This document shows, in pieces, positions 1 through 8,313 of a DNA stretch of 64,000 nt; positions within the stretch are counted from its first letter, which is position 1, and each line of letters begins with the position of its first letter. The stretch spans positions 4,464,001 to 4,528,000 of the forward strand of contig OZ244625.1 in the NCBI GenBank assembly GCA_965218555.1, written 5' to 3'. The position numbers and the translations under genes are program-made. A model generated the notes under the pieces. It had not been told where the DNA came from. It searched no databases and saw only the letters and a program-made list of their open reading frames with translations. This DNA comes from JAPPLB01 sp965218555. Its GTDB lineage: Bacteria; Acidobacteriota; Terriglobia; Bryobacterales; UBA6623.

Positions 1-625
1 GAGCCGGCAGCCTGGTCAGCGAGAACACCGTTTCGTTGGTCAAATACCCTGCCTCAGCCAATCCCGGGATCGGCGGGGCCGCCGCCCGCGCTCCGGTTGC
101 AATACAGGCTTTCGAAAACACCAGTTTCTTACCGCCGACAGTGACCGTGTTGCGTCCGGTGAACTCTGCGCCGCCAATGAACACGTCGACACCCAGATCG
201 CGAAACCGGGCGGCTGAATCGTGATGGCTGATGCCGGCGCGAAGCCGCCGCATGCGCTCCATGACCGCCGGGAAGTCCACAGTGAAGCCTCGGGGGACGT
301 CCACTCCGAATTTGTGCGCGTCGCGCACGTCCGCGTAGGCGTGGGCGCAACGCAGTAGAGCCTTCGACGGCACACATCCGACATTCAGACAATCGCCGCC
401 CATCAGGGCGCGTTCGATGAGAGCGACCTTCGCTCCAAGGCCGGCCGCGCCCGCCGCCGTCACCAGGCCCGCGGTTCCTGCCCCGATCACGACCAAGTTG
501 TAGCGGCCCGACGGCTTGGGGTTCACCCAGTTCGGCGGATGCACGTTCTGCACGAGCCGCTTGTTGTGTTCGTCCAGCGGCAGGGTCTGCGGTAATGTTT
601 CAGCGATCGTCTTGAGTTCTGTCAT
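1..625 (-). CDS. MerA-like FAD/NAD(P)-disulfide oxidoreductase, 5' part
   Basis: The N-terminal ~208 residues are present; the gene runs off the window edge. After about 45 residues comes the FAD-binding dinucleotide loop (VVIGAGTAGLVTAAGAA), then the redox-active disulfide motif GGDCLNVGCVPSKALLR and the ATGARAAAPPIPG stretch, the usual order in mercuric reductase, lipoamide dehydrogenase and related enzymes. The N-terminal extension with no heavy-metal-associated domain and the nearby VTT membrane protein match the common 'mercuric reductase-like' genes of environmental bacteria, whose true substrate is usually unknown. ATG at 623-625 is chosen because it gives the full FAD domain. Mercury reduction itself is not supported: no merR, merT or merP is visible. 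The gene follows the VTT gene by 62 bp on the same strand and may be cotranscribed. Confidence 0.85.
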   Translation of the reverse strand, partial: MTELKTIAETLPQTLPLDEHNKRLVQNVHPPNWVNPKPSGRYNLVVIGAGTAGLVTAAGAAGLGAKVALIERALMGGDCLNVGCVPSKALLRCAHAYADVRDAHKFGVDVPRGFTVDFPAVMERMRRLRAGISHHDSAARFRDLGVDVFIGGAEFTGRNTVTVGGKKLVFSKACIATGARAAAPPIPGLAEAGYLTNETVFSLTRLPA

Positions 626-687
626 CGGGCATCGGGAGAAGGGGAGAGAGCTGTGGAACAGCCCCGAAGGGCGAGGATGGCGCTGCT

Positions 688-1938
688 TCAGGTAGCGCCG
701 GTCGCCAGGGGGCCGCGGTTGAGCGGCCCATCATCGTGCAGCCAGCGAATATTCGGCTCGGCGTCCGGGATATCCAGGATCGAGTTGACCGGACCATGGT
801 CCAGTATCAGCCGCTGCGTGAAGGCATTGTATGAGTTGATCAACAAAGCGAGCTTTTCGTCACAACTCATTTGATCAAAAGGAACGTCCGCGATCGAACG
901 AATGTACTTGTTCAGATTACCCGCGTCCGCGCGAACGCCGTCGTAGTCGCCCCAGCCTTCATCGTCGACGTGATTTCGGAGCAGCGTGTCGAGGAGCGAG
1001 TGATCGGAGGTCGCCCCGTCGGCACTGGCTCCGTATGCCTCGTCGCGCACGACCGGCGGCGGCCCCAACAGGCGTTCGAGGCTCGTCCGAACCTGGCCGG
1101 CATAGAGCGCCAAGGAGAACAACACCATTGCCACGACGGCTGTGGCGATCACGCTCCAGGGCATGCCCTGGGGTAGCGCTTGCTCAGAGGCTGCTGCTTC
1201 TTCTTGGGGTTGCTCAGCGGCGATGGCCGTCTGCTTTTTGATCGCGTTGTTGGCGAGGCGCGTGACGTAAACGGTGACCGCAATCGTCGCCAGCAAGCCC
1301 ACCACCAACAGAGCCCATTGCCCGGCGGTCCTGCCGGTTCCACCGCCGACGGCCGCCGCGAGCCCCTGGCCTCCCAAATGCCCGAGGTAAACGTACATGA
1401 ACGTTCCCGGCAGCATGAACAGCGCACTCGCCCCGACACAGGGCCAAAAACGAATCGCCGTCAGGCCGTACAGGTAGTTCTGCAGGTTGAACGGTACTGC
1501 GGGCGACAGGCGCAGCAGTGCGACAATCTTCCAGCCACCCTCTCCGATCGCCGAGTCGATCGCGCTGAACTTGGGGTTTCGCGAAGCGATCTCGGCCACC
1601 TTCCCGCGGGCCACGTAGCGAGCGATCAGGAACGACAGCGCCACCACCGTCGTTGCCGCAAGCCAAACTGTCAGCGTTCCGACGGTCAGACCGAAGATGG
1701 CTCCGCCTGCCAGTGTCAACGCCGAAGCGGGTATAAGCAGCGTCGCGGCAATCGCATAGACTACGCCGAAAATCAGGGGTGCCCAAGCGCCCAGGTCAGA
1801 GATCCGACTCTGCAATGCCTGTACGCCGCTGTCCACCGGGAGGGCGCGCGCGAGCAGAATCACCGCCGCCACGATGAGGAGCAGCGAAACACCCCGGATG
1901 ATGTTGGCGTATCGATGAATCGAACGGGAAAAGCTCAT
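688..1938 (-). CDS. VTT-domain membrane protein with truncated C-terminal DUF547
   Basis: The 416-residue protein has an N-terminal membrane segment, then a VTT (DedA/TVP38/TMEM64, SNARE-associated) domain over roughly residues 40-200. Signs are the segment ending ALTLAGGAIFGLTVG and the motif around LLRLSPAVPFNLQNYLYG, typical of TVP38. Two further hydrophobic segments follow. The tail from about residue 315 (RNHVDDEGWGDYDGVRAD, then LALLINSYNAFTQRLI) matches the first half of DUF547. The second half, with its conserved histidine and cysteine region, is missing and the chain ends soon after IPDAEPNIRW. ATG at 1938 is preferred over the upstream ATG because homology starts there. VTT proteins are linked to lipid scrambling or membrane homeostasis; this one's role is unknown. 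VTT, DUF547 and MerA-like genes often sit together. Confidence 0.75.
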   Translation of the reverse strand: MSFSRSIHRYANIIRGVSLLLIVAAVILLARALPVDSGVQALQSRISDLGAWAPLIFGVVYAIAATLLIPASALTLAGGAIFGLTVGTLTVWLAATTVVALSFLIARYVARGKVAEIASRNPKFSAIDSAIGEGGWKIVALLRLSPAVPFNLQNYLYGLTAIRFWPCVGASALFMLPGTFMYVYLGHLGGQGLAAAVGGGTGRTAGQWALLVVGLLATIAVTVYVTRLANNAIKKQTAIAAEQPQEEAAASEQALPQGMPWSVIATAVVAMVLFSLALYAGQVRTSLERLLGPPPVVRDEAYGASADGATSDHSLLDTLLRNHVDDEGWGDYDGVRADAGNLNKYIRSIADVPFDQMSCDEKLALLINSYNAFTQRLILDHGPVNSILDIPDAEPNIRWLHDDGPLNRGPLATGAT

Positions 1939-2027
1939 AACCGTGGTTGGCGGCCGACACTTCCAAGGATGATTGCTGCACCCAAGAAACGCAAGCGGCC
2001 TGTCAACGCAGTATAGAAAGTATCCCT

Positions 2028-2562
2028 GTTTGTGCAATCTAGAACGTTCCCCATTCTCAGCATGGGTTCATGTTGCGTTCGCCGCAGCGGAACGAGCCCG
2101 GAGGGCGACGGGAGCCGCGGCGAACGGCGCTCGTCGTGAGGCCGACCGAGAACGGCGGACGGTGCGCGAACACTGGCTCAGGGGCAATATGTTTGCCGAG
2201 CAATTCCGGGCAATTCCGGGCAATTCCGGGCAATTCTGGGCAGGCAAGTAGTGACTGGGCGGCAAGAAAGCCGCGCAATGCCGCGCGAACGTGCGCCGGG
2301 AAGCCGTGACTGGGCGGCGGGAGCGGCGGTCCGGGCTGGCCGGCGCTACAAAGAACAAACTTCGTCGCAGACGCATGGGTGTGATCTCACCTCCTCGATT
2401 TTTTCTCCGCTTTTTTCTTCGCGAGAGCCAGGATGCCCGCCTCGCTGTCCTCATGCTATGCAAGCCGGGGCGGCTAAACAAGACTGAAGGGCTTCAGTAC
2501 CTCGAGCCGAAGGGGAACGTTCTGCTTGGCTCACCAGGGGAATGTCTCCCATTGCGCCGACA
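2028..2562. mobile_element. MITE-like non-autonomous element, family 2, copy A
   Basis: About 535 bp without a credible gene. It is an inverted, diverged copy of 41971-42653. Shared blocks include the 10-bp tandem array, a stretch ending in CCGTCCGCCGTTCTCGG on the other strand, a hairpin-like block CGACGAAGTTTGTTCTT (reverse strand here), and the end block with GGTGAGCCAAGCAGAACG. The right end reads ATTGCGCCGACA and the left end TGTTTGTGCAAT, a worn inverted repeat of TGTCGGCGCAAT. No transposase is encoded. Boundaries are set by the last recognisable terminal repeat bases. Confidence 0.6.
2201..2240. repeat. 10-bp tandem repeat, 4 units (CAATTCCGGG)
   Basis: Four head-to-tail units, the first three identical CAATTCCGGG and the last CAATTCTGGG. 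The array is inside the family 2 element. Equivalent arrays with different unit sequence lie at 42441-42490 and 48141-48180, so the unit length of 10 bp is kept while the sequence changes. Confidence 0.9.
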
Positions 2563-2713
2563 AAAACGCAAGCGGCTCTGGCGGTTCCGTTCGAGCACTA
2601 CGGACGCGAAGTTACCAACGCTAACGCACGGCCCATGCCAGATAAGGTGAGCCTATCGCGATCCCGCCGGGGTAGGGGTTGTTGTTGTCTTGGTTTGTGG
2701 GGAACGTAAGCGG

Positions 2714-3235
2714 TTACCAGATCGTCAGGGACACTTCGGTGTCGGGTTCGTCGACATGAACCATCAGCCCGGACGAGTGTTTCAGGGCGCTCAGCGCACC
2801 GGCTGCATCGAACCGTCCGTCCTCGAAGCTGTCGACAATACCCTGTAGCGTTCGCATCGCGAGACGTACCTTCACCTCTTCGCGATCCGTTTGGACGTTG
2901 ATTTCGATATCCGCGCCTGCCTTCCGGATCACGACCGTTTGGTCCCCTTCGCTGACTCGCACGAGCTCGACCTCGTCAGCGTCCTCCAACCCTTCCAAAA
3001 GGGCTTGCGCAAGCGGACGGTACTGCTCGATCTGCGCGGTGTCGGTGTCGAAGTGCTCTTCGTAGTCCGGGACGAACCACAGGGCGGCCTGCGCCAGCTC
3101 GATCGGCAGCGGCAGCCAGATCTTCATACCGTCGGGTCCGCGCTCATGGACCCGGACGACTACGAAGTGCAGGCTCGCCAGCAGCAGCAGGACAACGGCG
3201 ACCGCGGCGAGCAGCGCTTGTTGCAGGCGACTCAT
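2714..3235 (-). CDS. hypothetical exported or membrane-anchored protein
   Basis: The 173-residue protein has one N-terminal hydrophobic segment (about residues 8-27), then a soluble acidic domain. No known family is recognised. The soluble part resembles the protein encoded just upstream: both have a short LPLP or LPLS segment near residues 40-60, a VVIRKAGADIEI / VSIVREADLVLI strand pair, a charged turn followed by EVKVRLAMRTL / EAEVRVEIPVKV, a helix with AAGALSALK / IAGALDRLR, and a C-terminal strand with a Val-His-Val or Arg-Val core. The two genes overlap by 4 bp (ATGA), so they are translationally coupled and probably arose by duplication. Function unknown. Confidence 0.7.
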   Translation of the reverse strand: MSRLQQALLAAVAVVLLLLASLHFVVVRVHERGPDGMKIWLPLPIELAQAALWFVPDYEEHFDTDTAQIEQYRPLAQALLEGLEDADEVELVRVSEGDQTVVIRKAGADIEINVQTDREEVKVRLAMRTLQGIVDSFEDGRFDAAGALSALKHSSGLMVHVDEPDTEVSLTIW

Positions 3236-3801
3236 GACGATGAACCGCTCTCGTCAATCCAAATACGGACGTTCGTATCGCCGTCGATCACGCGGATGAT
3301 GTCGCCGCGCTCGCTCCGGAGCCGGTCCAGCGCCCCCGCGATGTCGAGATCCTCGCCTTCTGCCGCAAACAGGGCGTCAACCACTTTGACGGGAATCTCG
3401 ACCCGCACCTCGGCTTCCTTGCCGTCCTTGAAATCGTCGATCTTGATGAGCACCAGGTCGGCTTCGCGCACGATGCTGACGTACTGGTTGCCGTCTTCGA
3501 CATTCACAAACTCGCTGTCGCCCGCATTCCGCAGCGCGGTCCACACCCGCCTCATATCCGCGATCGAGATGTCGGCGTTCATCAGCTTCACGCGGCCCTT
3601 CTCGACGATCTTCTCCGGCGCGACTTCCAGCGCCACGCCGACCACCGACAGGGGCAGGTTCACGCGGATATTCTTGGGGCTGTCGGCTCCTTCCGTGACG
3701 TGAACGTGAATCCATGGCTTGGCTTCCTGAGCGGCGGCAGGCAGCACAGCGAGACAAAGCGAAGCAGCTACCGCTGCGTGGATACAAAGGCGTCTTTTCA
3801 T
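3232..3801 (-). CDS. hypothetical secreted protein, paralogue of the downstream gene
   Basis: The 189-residue protein has a clear signal peptide (MKRRLCIHAAVAASLC, ending near AAAQEA). ATG at 3801 is preferred over one 30 bp upstream because it starts right at the signal peptide and a GAGGA ribosome-binding site lies about 10 bp before it. The mature part alternates predicted strands and helices and is acidic; it shares its pattern with the 173-residue protein encoded next, with which it overlaps by 4 bp. The upstream protein is free and secreted, the downstream one membrane-anchored, which would suit a pair acting together at the inner membrane or in the periplasm. No family name is recognised. 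Confidence 0.7.
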   Translation of the reverse strand: MKRRLCIHAAVAASLCLAVLPAAAQEAKPWIHVHVTEGADSPKNIRVNLPLSVVGVALEVAPEKIVEKGRVKLMNADISIADMRRVWTALRNAGDSEFVNVEDGNQYVSIVREADLVLIKIDDFKDGKEAEVRVEIPVKVVDALFAAEGEDLDIAGALDRLRSERGDIIRVIDGDTNVRIWIDESGSSS

Positions 3802-3925
3802 TGCTGAAATCCTCACAACCGAATCGGGCACTTCGGTGTGCCTCGTCTCGGGTATACGGAAGAGATGCAGGAAAGTTCAGGGGTTTTCGGGGCGTCTTTT
3901 TGCCGTCGGAAGTGGCTTGCCTTTC

Positions 3926-5008
3926 TCACTTGTCGAGCAAGGCCACTCCGATGTGTGCGTAGACTCCGGCCTTGTCGGTACGATTGCGGCCCTGGCTGTC
4001 GATGTAATCGTTGTTCCAATCGCGGGCGGAGTAGTAGAGCAGGCGGCGGTCTCGTAGGCTCACGATGCAGGGCGTGGAGGTGTAGCGGCCGTCGAATCGT
4101 TGTTTATCCTTGGTCGATGGGAAAGCGATGTTTTCATGGTCAGTGCGCCAGGTTGAGCCGTCGTCGGAAGTGGCGTAGAAGATTTCGAAGGTGCCCCCTT
4201 CGATGTGGCCGCCGTACCACATGCGGTATTCGCCGTCCTCCTTGACAACAAAGGGATAGATCGTCGAGTTCGCCTTGCCGGAGGGCCGGATCAAGGGCGG
4301 TTCGAGCCGCTCCCAGTTGAGGCCGTCGGTCGAGGTGAATTCATAGATATTGAGGTAGAGTTCTCGCGCCGGTACCTCCATGCTCGGCCGCGAGTTCATC
4401 CACATGCGGTAACGGTTCGGCCCTTCCTTGATCACAGACGGTGAGCGCCCGGATTCGTAGACGGGTTCGGGGTGGACGTCCCACTTGATGCCGTCGGCGC
4501 TGGTGGCGTAGCCGAGTTTCTGCGTCATCTCGGTCATGGCGCCGTCGGCGTCGCGCTCCAGGATCGGAGCAGAGACGAACCACAGCTTGTAGAGCCGCTC
4601 CTGATCGTCGAACAGAACAAACGGCGTTTGGAAGTTCGGGCCCCAGGGAATGTCGTCGCCGGTGAGGATCGGGTTCTCGTCGTGTTCCCGCCAATGGAAG
4701 CCGTCGTCGGATTCGGCGTACCCCAGAGAGATGTCGTTCGACCGCGAGCCGGTCGACGTGCCGAGGTACCACATCTTGAACTTGCCGTCGATGTGCAGGA
4801 CGTGCGGATTGTAGACGACCACCTTTGACCAGGATTGTTTGGTGGTGTAGGCCGAAAGGACGGGTTCGGGGCGGCGCTGCCAGGGTTGTGGACGCTGGTC
4901 GAGGGCGCTGGTCTCCTCTGGTCCGCCTGAAGGCGGGGTGCCGCAAGCGGCAAATACCACAAGCGCAAGAAGGAGCGCGAACGGTCGGAAGCTTCTGGTA
5001 AGTCGCAT
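3926..5008 (-). CDS. lipoprotein with Asp-box/GH43-like beta-propeller
   Basis: The 360-residue protein starts with a lipoprotein signal ending VVFAAC, so Cys22 is the likely lipidated residue. The mature part contains at least four repeats of the type 'YAESDDGFHW', 'YATSADGIKW', 'EFTSTDGLNW' and 'YATSDDGSTW', each about 60-70 residues apart, plus KMWYLG, RMWMN and RMWYGG strands. This is the pattern of the five-bladed GH32/43/62/68-like propellers and Asp-box proteins that bind or cut glycans. Acid catalytic residues cannot be assigned with certainty. It lies 2 bp after the propeller-PHP gene and is surely cotranscribed with it, so a role in processing a glycosylated or phosphorylated substrate at the cell surface is a reasonable guess. 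Confidence 0.75.
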   Translation of the reverse strand: MRLTRSFRPFALLLALVVFAACGTPPSGGPEETSALDQRPQPWQRRPEPVLSAYTTKQSWSKVVVYNPHVLHIDGKFKMWYLGTSTGSRSNDISLGYAESDDGFHWREHDENPILTGDDIPWGPNFQTPFVLFDDQERLYKLWFVSAPILERDADGAMTEMTQKLGYATSADGIKWDVHPEPVYESGRSPSVIKEGPNRYRMWMNSRPSMEVPARELYLNIYEFTSTDGLNWERLEPPLIRPSGKANSTIYPFVVKEDGEYRMWYGGHIEGGTFEIFYATSDDGSTWRTDHENIAFPSTKDKQRFDGRYTSTPCIVSLRDRRLLYYSARDWNNDYIDSQGRNRTDKAGVYAHIGVALLDK

Positions 5009-5010
5009 GG

Positions 5011-7497
5011 TTATTCCGTGTAGGTAACAAAAAACGGCGAGACCCAGGCCAATTCGGAATCGCCCGCGGGGTTCTCGGGGTCGCGTTGGAAAACCCTTAG
5101 GTAGTAGTAGCTCTTGCCGGGGGACGCGTCGAGATCACGATAGCTGATGCGGGCTGTCTTGCCCTCGGGGTCAGCCGTGTAGATGTACTCGCCGTTGCGG
5201 ATGACGTCGATGCGGCGAATCTCGTCGGGCGCTTCTATGGTCGCCTCGATCGACGGCGGGTCGGCCGTAGAGGTGGTGAATTCCTCCCCGGGCATATGGC
5301 CGGCGGCGGTGACTTTCACGACAATTTCGTCGCTGGCGGCGTAAGTACGCCGGGCCAGCATGCCGTCGAGAATCCCTTTGCGATCTTCCTGCTCCGCCCA
5401 GACGGCGGCCCAACTGTTGTGGGTCGAAAAGTGGTCGCTGAAGGACACGAAGCCGTATAGATTCCCTTTGTCCAAGGCATCGCGCGCGAAGTGGCCGGGC
5501 TCGTCGGTCTGGGTTGGGCCGCGCTTTTCTTTATCAGGCAGCCGCCAGGCTTCATAGCTGCCCCGGAACGCCTGATAGATTTCGAGCACGGAATCGTAAT
5601 AAGGGTTCTGCCAGTTCCAGTCCGCCAGCGGGCCCGACCCAAAGGTGTGCGGCACGGCGACTACCTTCTGTCCCGGTTGCGTGAGCACGTTACCCTCGAT
5701 CCACTTCCAGAAGTTGGGCGGCTGGTTGTCGGCTTCGTTGCGGCGGCGATCGATCAGGCGCATGGGCGCGCCGCGCTTGAGGAACAGCAGATTGCGGTGT
5801 CCGCCGGGACGCTCCATGCTGTGCTCGTAGCTGTAGATGCCCATGAAGTGCGGGACGTGCGTCATCAGGTCGACGGCCTTTTGCGTCCACCACCACTGAT
5901 AGTCGCGCAAGCCCTCGGGGTTGCGGCCGGCGAGCGTGTCGGTGTGGTCGGCGGTGCCGACGAAGTCCATCTGCGCGGCGTCAATGGCGTAGCGGTAGGT
6001 GTCGAGGATTGAGGCATCCGGGCCGCGGTGCGGCTCGATGTCGGTGTGGCGATGGCAGTCGCCGAGCAGCAAATGGTAGGTGCGGCCGTCCACCGTCATT
6101 GTCTCGCGCGGACGACGTGGGAGCGCCTGTGCCGGCGGCGGCAGGCGGGCCTCCTGCAACGCGGGCGCGGCTGGTTCGCCGTCCTTGAGCTCCGTAACCC
6201 AGACGCCATAATGCAATGCGTGATGTTGATCCCGTGGGCCGTAGTCCTTCCGGCGGGCATCGGACGAATAGGCGACATAGAGCGCGCCGCCCGGTGACGA
6301 GGCGAGCGAGGCGAGTTGCGTGGCGCGGCCTGTGCTGCGGGTCAGCCGGTAGGGAAGCGTCCACGTATCACCTGAAAGGCGCGCTACGAAAAACTGATGG
6401 ACCGTGACGGGTTCGGACTCGGTCCAGTGGCGGAACACCAGCCATAGCGCGCCGTTCTTGTCGAATGCGATGTGCGGCAGCGCGGCGTAGCGCGTCATAC
6501 CTCCGGAGAGCACCCCGGAAAGATCGGCCTGCGGTTCGAGTAAACGTCCACCGGCCCAGACGCGCAATCCGATGGAGCGTTTGTTGTAGAGGCCCCGGCT
6601 GCCGGGCGCGGCGCTCGCACGGGAAAAGTCTTTGCCCCAGTTCTCGCCGCCGTCGTCCCAGGCCACCCAAACTCGATCTTGCGAATCGACCGCGATGCTT
6701 GAGTGGAACTGTGCCGTCGACTCCGTGGTTATGGGGGTCACATCGCCCGCTTCAACGCCGTCGAACGAGCGCAGGAAAACGTCATAGTTGCCGTGCTTGT
6801 AGGAATCCCAACTGATCCACGCCTTGCCGCTCGAATCGAGCGCGACTGCGGGATCCCAATCACCGGCGGTGCTCGTCGAGATGCGCGTTTCGGGACCCCA
6901 GCGGCCGTCGCTGAAACGCCGCGCATAGACGTCTGCATTGCCGTCGCGAAATGACTGCCACACAATCGTCACGGCGCCGGACGGGTCGGCCACCGCGCGC
7001 ACGTTGAAGTCGCCGTGGGGCGCCCGGGTGAGGCGCTGCGGAAGCGTTGCTAAGCCCTCTGCCGAGAGTTCACAGGTGAAAAGCTCGAAATTGTCCTCGA
7101 TTCGTGACGGCCAGACGACGAGCACACCCCCGGGAGTCGGCGCGATGGCCGGGGTATAGTGATCTCCGCGGCCGGATAAGTCGAACGGCTTGACCCACTT
7201 CCCGTCCGGTTTCTTCGTGCGAACGACGACACGGTCGGCAACGCCCGCGATCCACTCGACGTACGCGACATGCAGGGAGCCATCGCGCGTGGTGGCGATG
7301 GCGGGCCAATCCGACGTGTATCCGGCTGTCGAGACGCGGTCTCCCGGCAGCTCGCCTGCGAGTTTCAGTGGCGACGGTTTGTAACGCGTCTCCCGCACCC
7401 ACTCGCGCTCCGGCTCCTGAGCTTTGAGGAATGCCGGTGTGAGCAGGAGGACCGCGGCGATCCACGAGGAATATGCTCGCAGTCTGCGGTTTTGCAC
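5011..7497 (-). CDS. secreted sialidase-like propeller fused to PHP-type metallohydrolase
   Basis: The 828-residue protein begins with a signal peptide ending near LKAQEP. Residues ~55-440 form a propeller of repeated strands with DSSGKAWISWD, DSQDRVWVAWD and DKNGALWLVFR, typical of sialidase/BNR-like folds. From about residue 475 the sequence changes to a PHP-type metal-binding domain: GDCHRHTDI carries the HxH-type metal ligands, VGTADHTD the next His-Asp pair, VVAVPHTFG and FVSFSDHFSTHNSW later ligands. This arrangement resembles DUF3604-type proteins. A short beta domain ends the chain. The substrate is unknown; PHP enzymes hydrolyse phosphoesters. It is 6 bp from the glycosyltransferase upstream and 2 bp from the lipoprotein downstream. 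Confidence 0.75.
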   Translation of the reverse strand: MQNRRLRAYSSWIAAVLLLTPAFLKAQEPEREWVRETRYKPSPLKLAGELPGDRVSTAGYTSDWPAIATTRDGSLHVAYVEWIAGVADRVVVRTKKPDGKWVKPFDLSGRGDHYTPAIAPTPGGVLVVWPSRIEDNFELFTCELSAEGLATLPQRLTRAPHGDFNVRAVADPSGAVTIVWQSFRDGNADVYARRFSDGRWGPETRISTSTAGDWDPAVALDSSGKAWISWDSYKHGNYDVFLRSFDGVEAGDVTPITTESTAQFHSSIAVDSQDRVWVAWDDGGENWGKDFSRASAAPGSRGLYNKRSIGLRVWAGGRLLEPQADLSGVLSGGMTRYAALPHIAFDKNGALWLVFRHWTESEPVTVHQFFVARLSGDTWTLPYRLTRSTGRATQLASLASSPGGALYVAYSSDARRKDYGPRDQHHALHYGVWVTELKDGEPAAPALQEARLPPPAQALPRRPRETMTVDGRTYHLLLGDCHRHTDIEPHRGPDASILDTYRYAIDAAQMDFVGTADHTDTLAGRNPEGLRDYQWWWTQKAVDLMTHVPHFMGIYSYEHSMERPGGHRNLLFLKRGAPMRLIDRRRNEADNQPPNFWKWIEGNVLTQPGQKVVAVPHTFGSGPLADWNWQNPYYDSVLEIYQAFRGSYEAWRLPDKEKRGPTQTDEPGHFARDALDKGNLYGFVSFSDHFSTHNSWAAVWAEQEDRKGILDGMLARRTYAASDEIVVKVTAAGHMPGEEFTTSTADPPSIEATIEAPDEIRRIDVIRNGEYIYTADPEGKTARISYRDLDASPGKSYYYLRVFQRDPENPAGDSELAWVSPFFVTYTE

Positions 7498-7503
7498 AGT
7501 GGC

Positions 7504-8241
7504 TTAGTCTCCGTGGGCGTCACGCCAGGCAGCGATGCGGTAAGGCGAGATGCCTAACAGATACGCCAGGATGCAGACTTGATTGCTCCACGTTGCGCGC
7601 AGAACGCCAAGTTGCCGCCAGCGCCGCGCTGAAGTCCTGACTGCAACCGGGGCGAGTTCGATCCGACCTAGTTTGCAGAGGCGGCGCATCAGTTCGAAGT
7701 CTTCCATCAGGGGGATCTCCGCGAATCCTCCGGCGCGGCGGAAGGTTTCAGCCTTCACGAAGATCGCCTGGTCGCCATAGGGCAGTTGGCAGTAAAGCGA
7801 TCGCCAGTTCGCCATGTTTTCGACCCAGCGCAGCATGCGTCCGGGCCCGTCGACGCCCAGTCGAAAGGCGCCGGCGCTGACGCCTTCACGGGAAAGCAGC
7901 TTGTCGATGTGCTCGAGAAAATCCAGCGGGAGAAGCGTATCGGCGTGAAGGAACAGCAGCACGTCGCCCTGAGCTTCAGCCGCGCCCCGGTTTTGTTGCG
8001 TGCCGCGCCCCAGAGCGGATTCGATCACTGTCGCCCCCGCCGCTCGGGCCCTACGGCAGGTCTGATCTCGGCTCCCTCCATCGACGACGATGACCTCGCA
8101 GACGCCGCTATCACGGAGCTGCTCGATCACTGCACCGATCGAGTTTTCTTCGTTGCGCGTCGGAATGATGACCGAAACGCGCAGACCCACCTCCGGGAGA
8201 GGACGCACCTCGTCGGGCAGAGTTGCAACGCGAACCTGCAT
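7504..8241 (-). CDS. family 2 glycosyltransferase, TIGR04283-like
   Basis: The 245-residue protein is a GT-A fold transferase: VSVIIPTRNEENSIG at residues ~23-37, VIVVDGGSRDQT, and LLFLHADTLLP holding the D-x-D-type site. The later QLPYGDQAIFVKAETF and GFAEIPLMEDFELMRRL motifs are characteristic of the TIGR04283 group, sometimes called arsenosugar-type glycosyltransferases. A hydrophobic C-terminal helix (WSNQVCILAYLLGI) could hold it to the membrane. Neither an arsenic methyltransferase nor the usual TIGR04282 partner is in the window, so an arsenosugar role is not claimed. It heads a tight operon with the propeller-PHP gene 6 bp downstream. Confidence 0.85.
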   Translation of the reverse strand: MQVRVATLPDEVRPLPEVGLRVSVIIPTRNEENSIGAVIEQLRDSGVCEVIVVDGGSRDQTCRRARAAGATVIESALGRGTQQNRGAAEAQGDVLLFLHADTLLPLDFLEHIDKLLSREGVSAGAFRLGVDGPGRMLRWVENMANWRSLYCQLPYGDQAIFVKAETFRRAGGFAEIPLMEDFELMRRLCKLGRIELAPVAVRTSARRWRQLGVLRATWSNQVCILAYLLGISPYRIAAWRDAHGD

Positions 8242-8313
8242 GCCGCCGGGAAGGGAAGTTACGAGAATACCACGCGGGACGCTGTTCGCCCATCGAACGG
8301 TGGTGGAAGGCGG

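Noticed and set aside
1180..2016. 278-codon plus frame over the VTT gene
   Set aside because: Arg/Gln-rich shadow without homology or start site.
2201..2240. Decamer array as a CRISPR
   Set aside because: Units touch with no spacers, are 10 bp long, and no cas genes exist nearby.
2291..2650. Frame coding for GATKNKLRRR-type peptide in the family 2 element
   Set aside because: A similar peptide frame exists in copy B but start and stop positions differ and the frame is broken; shared DNA explains it.
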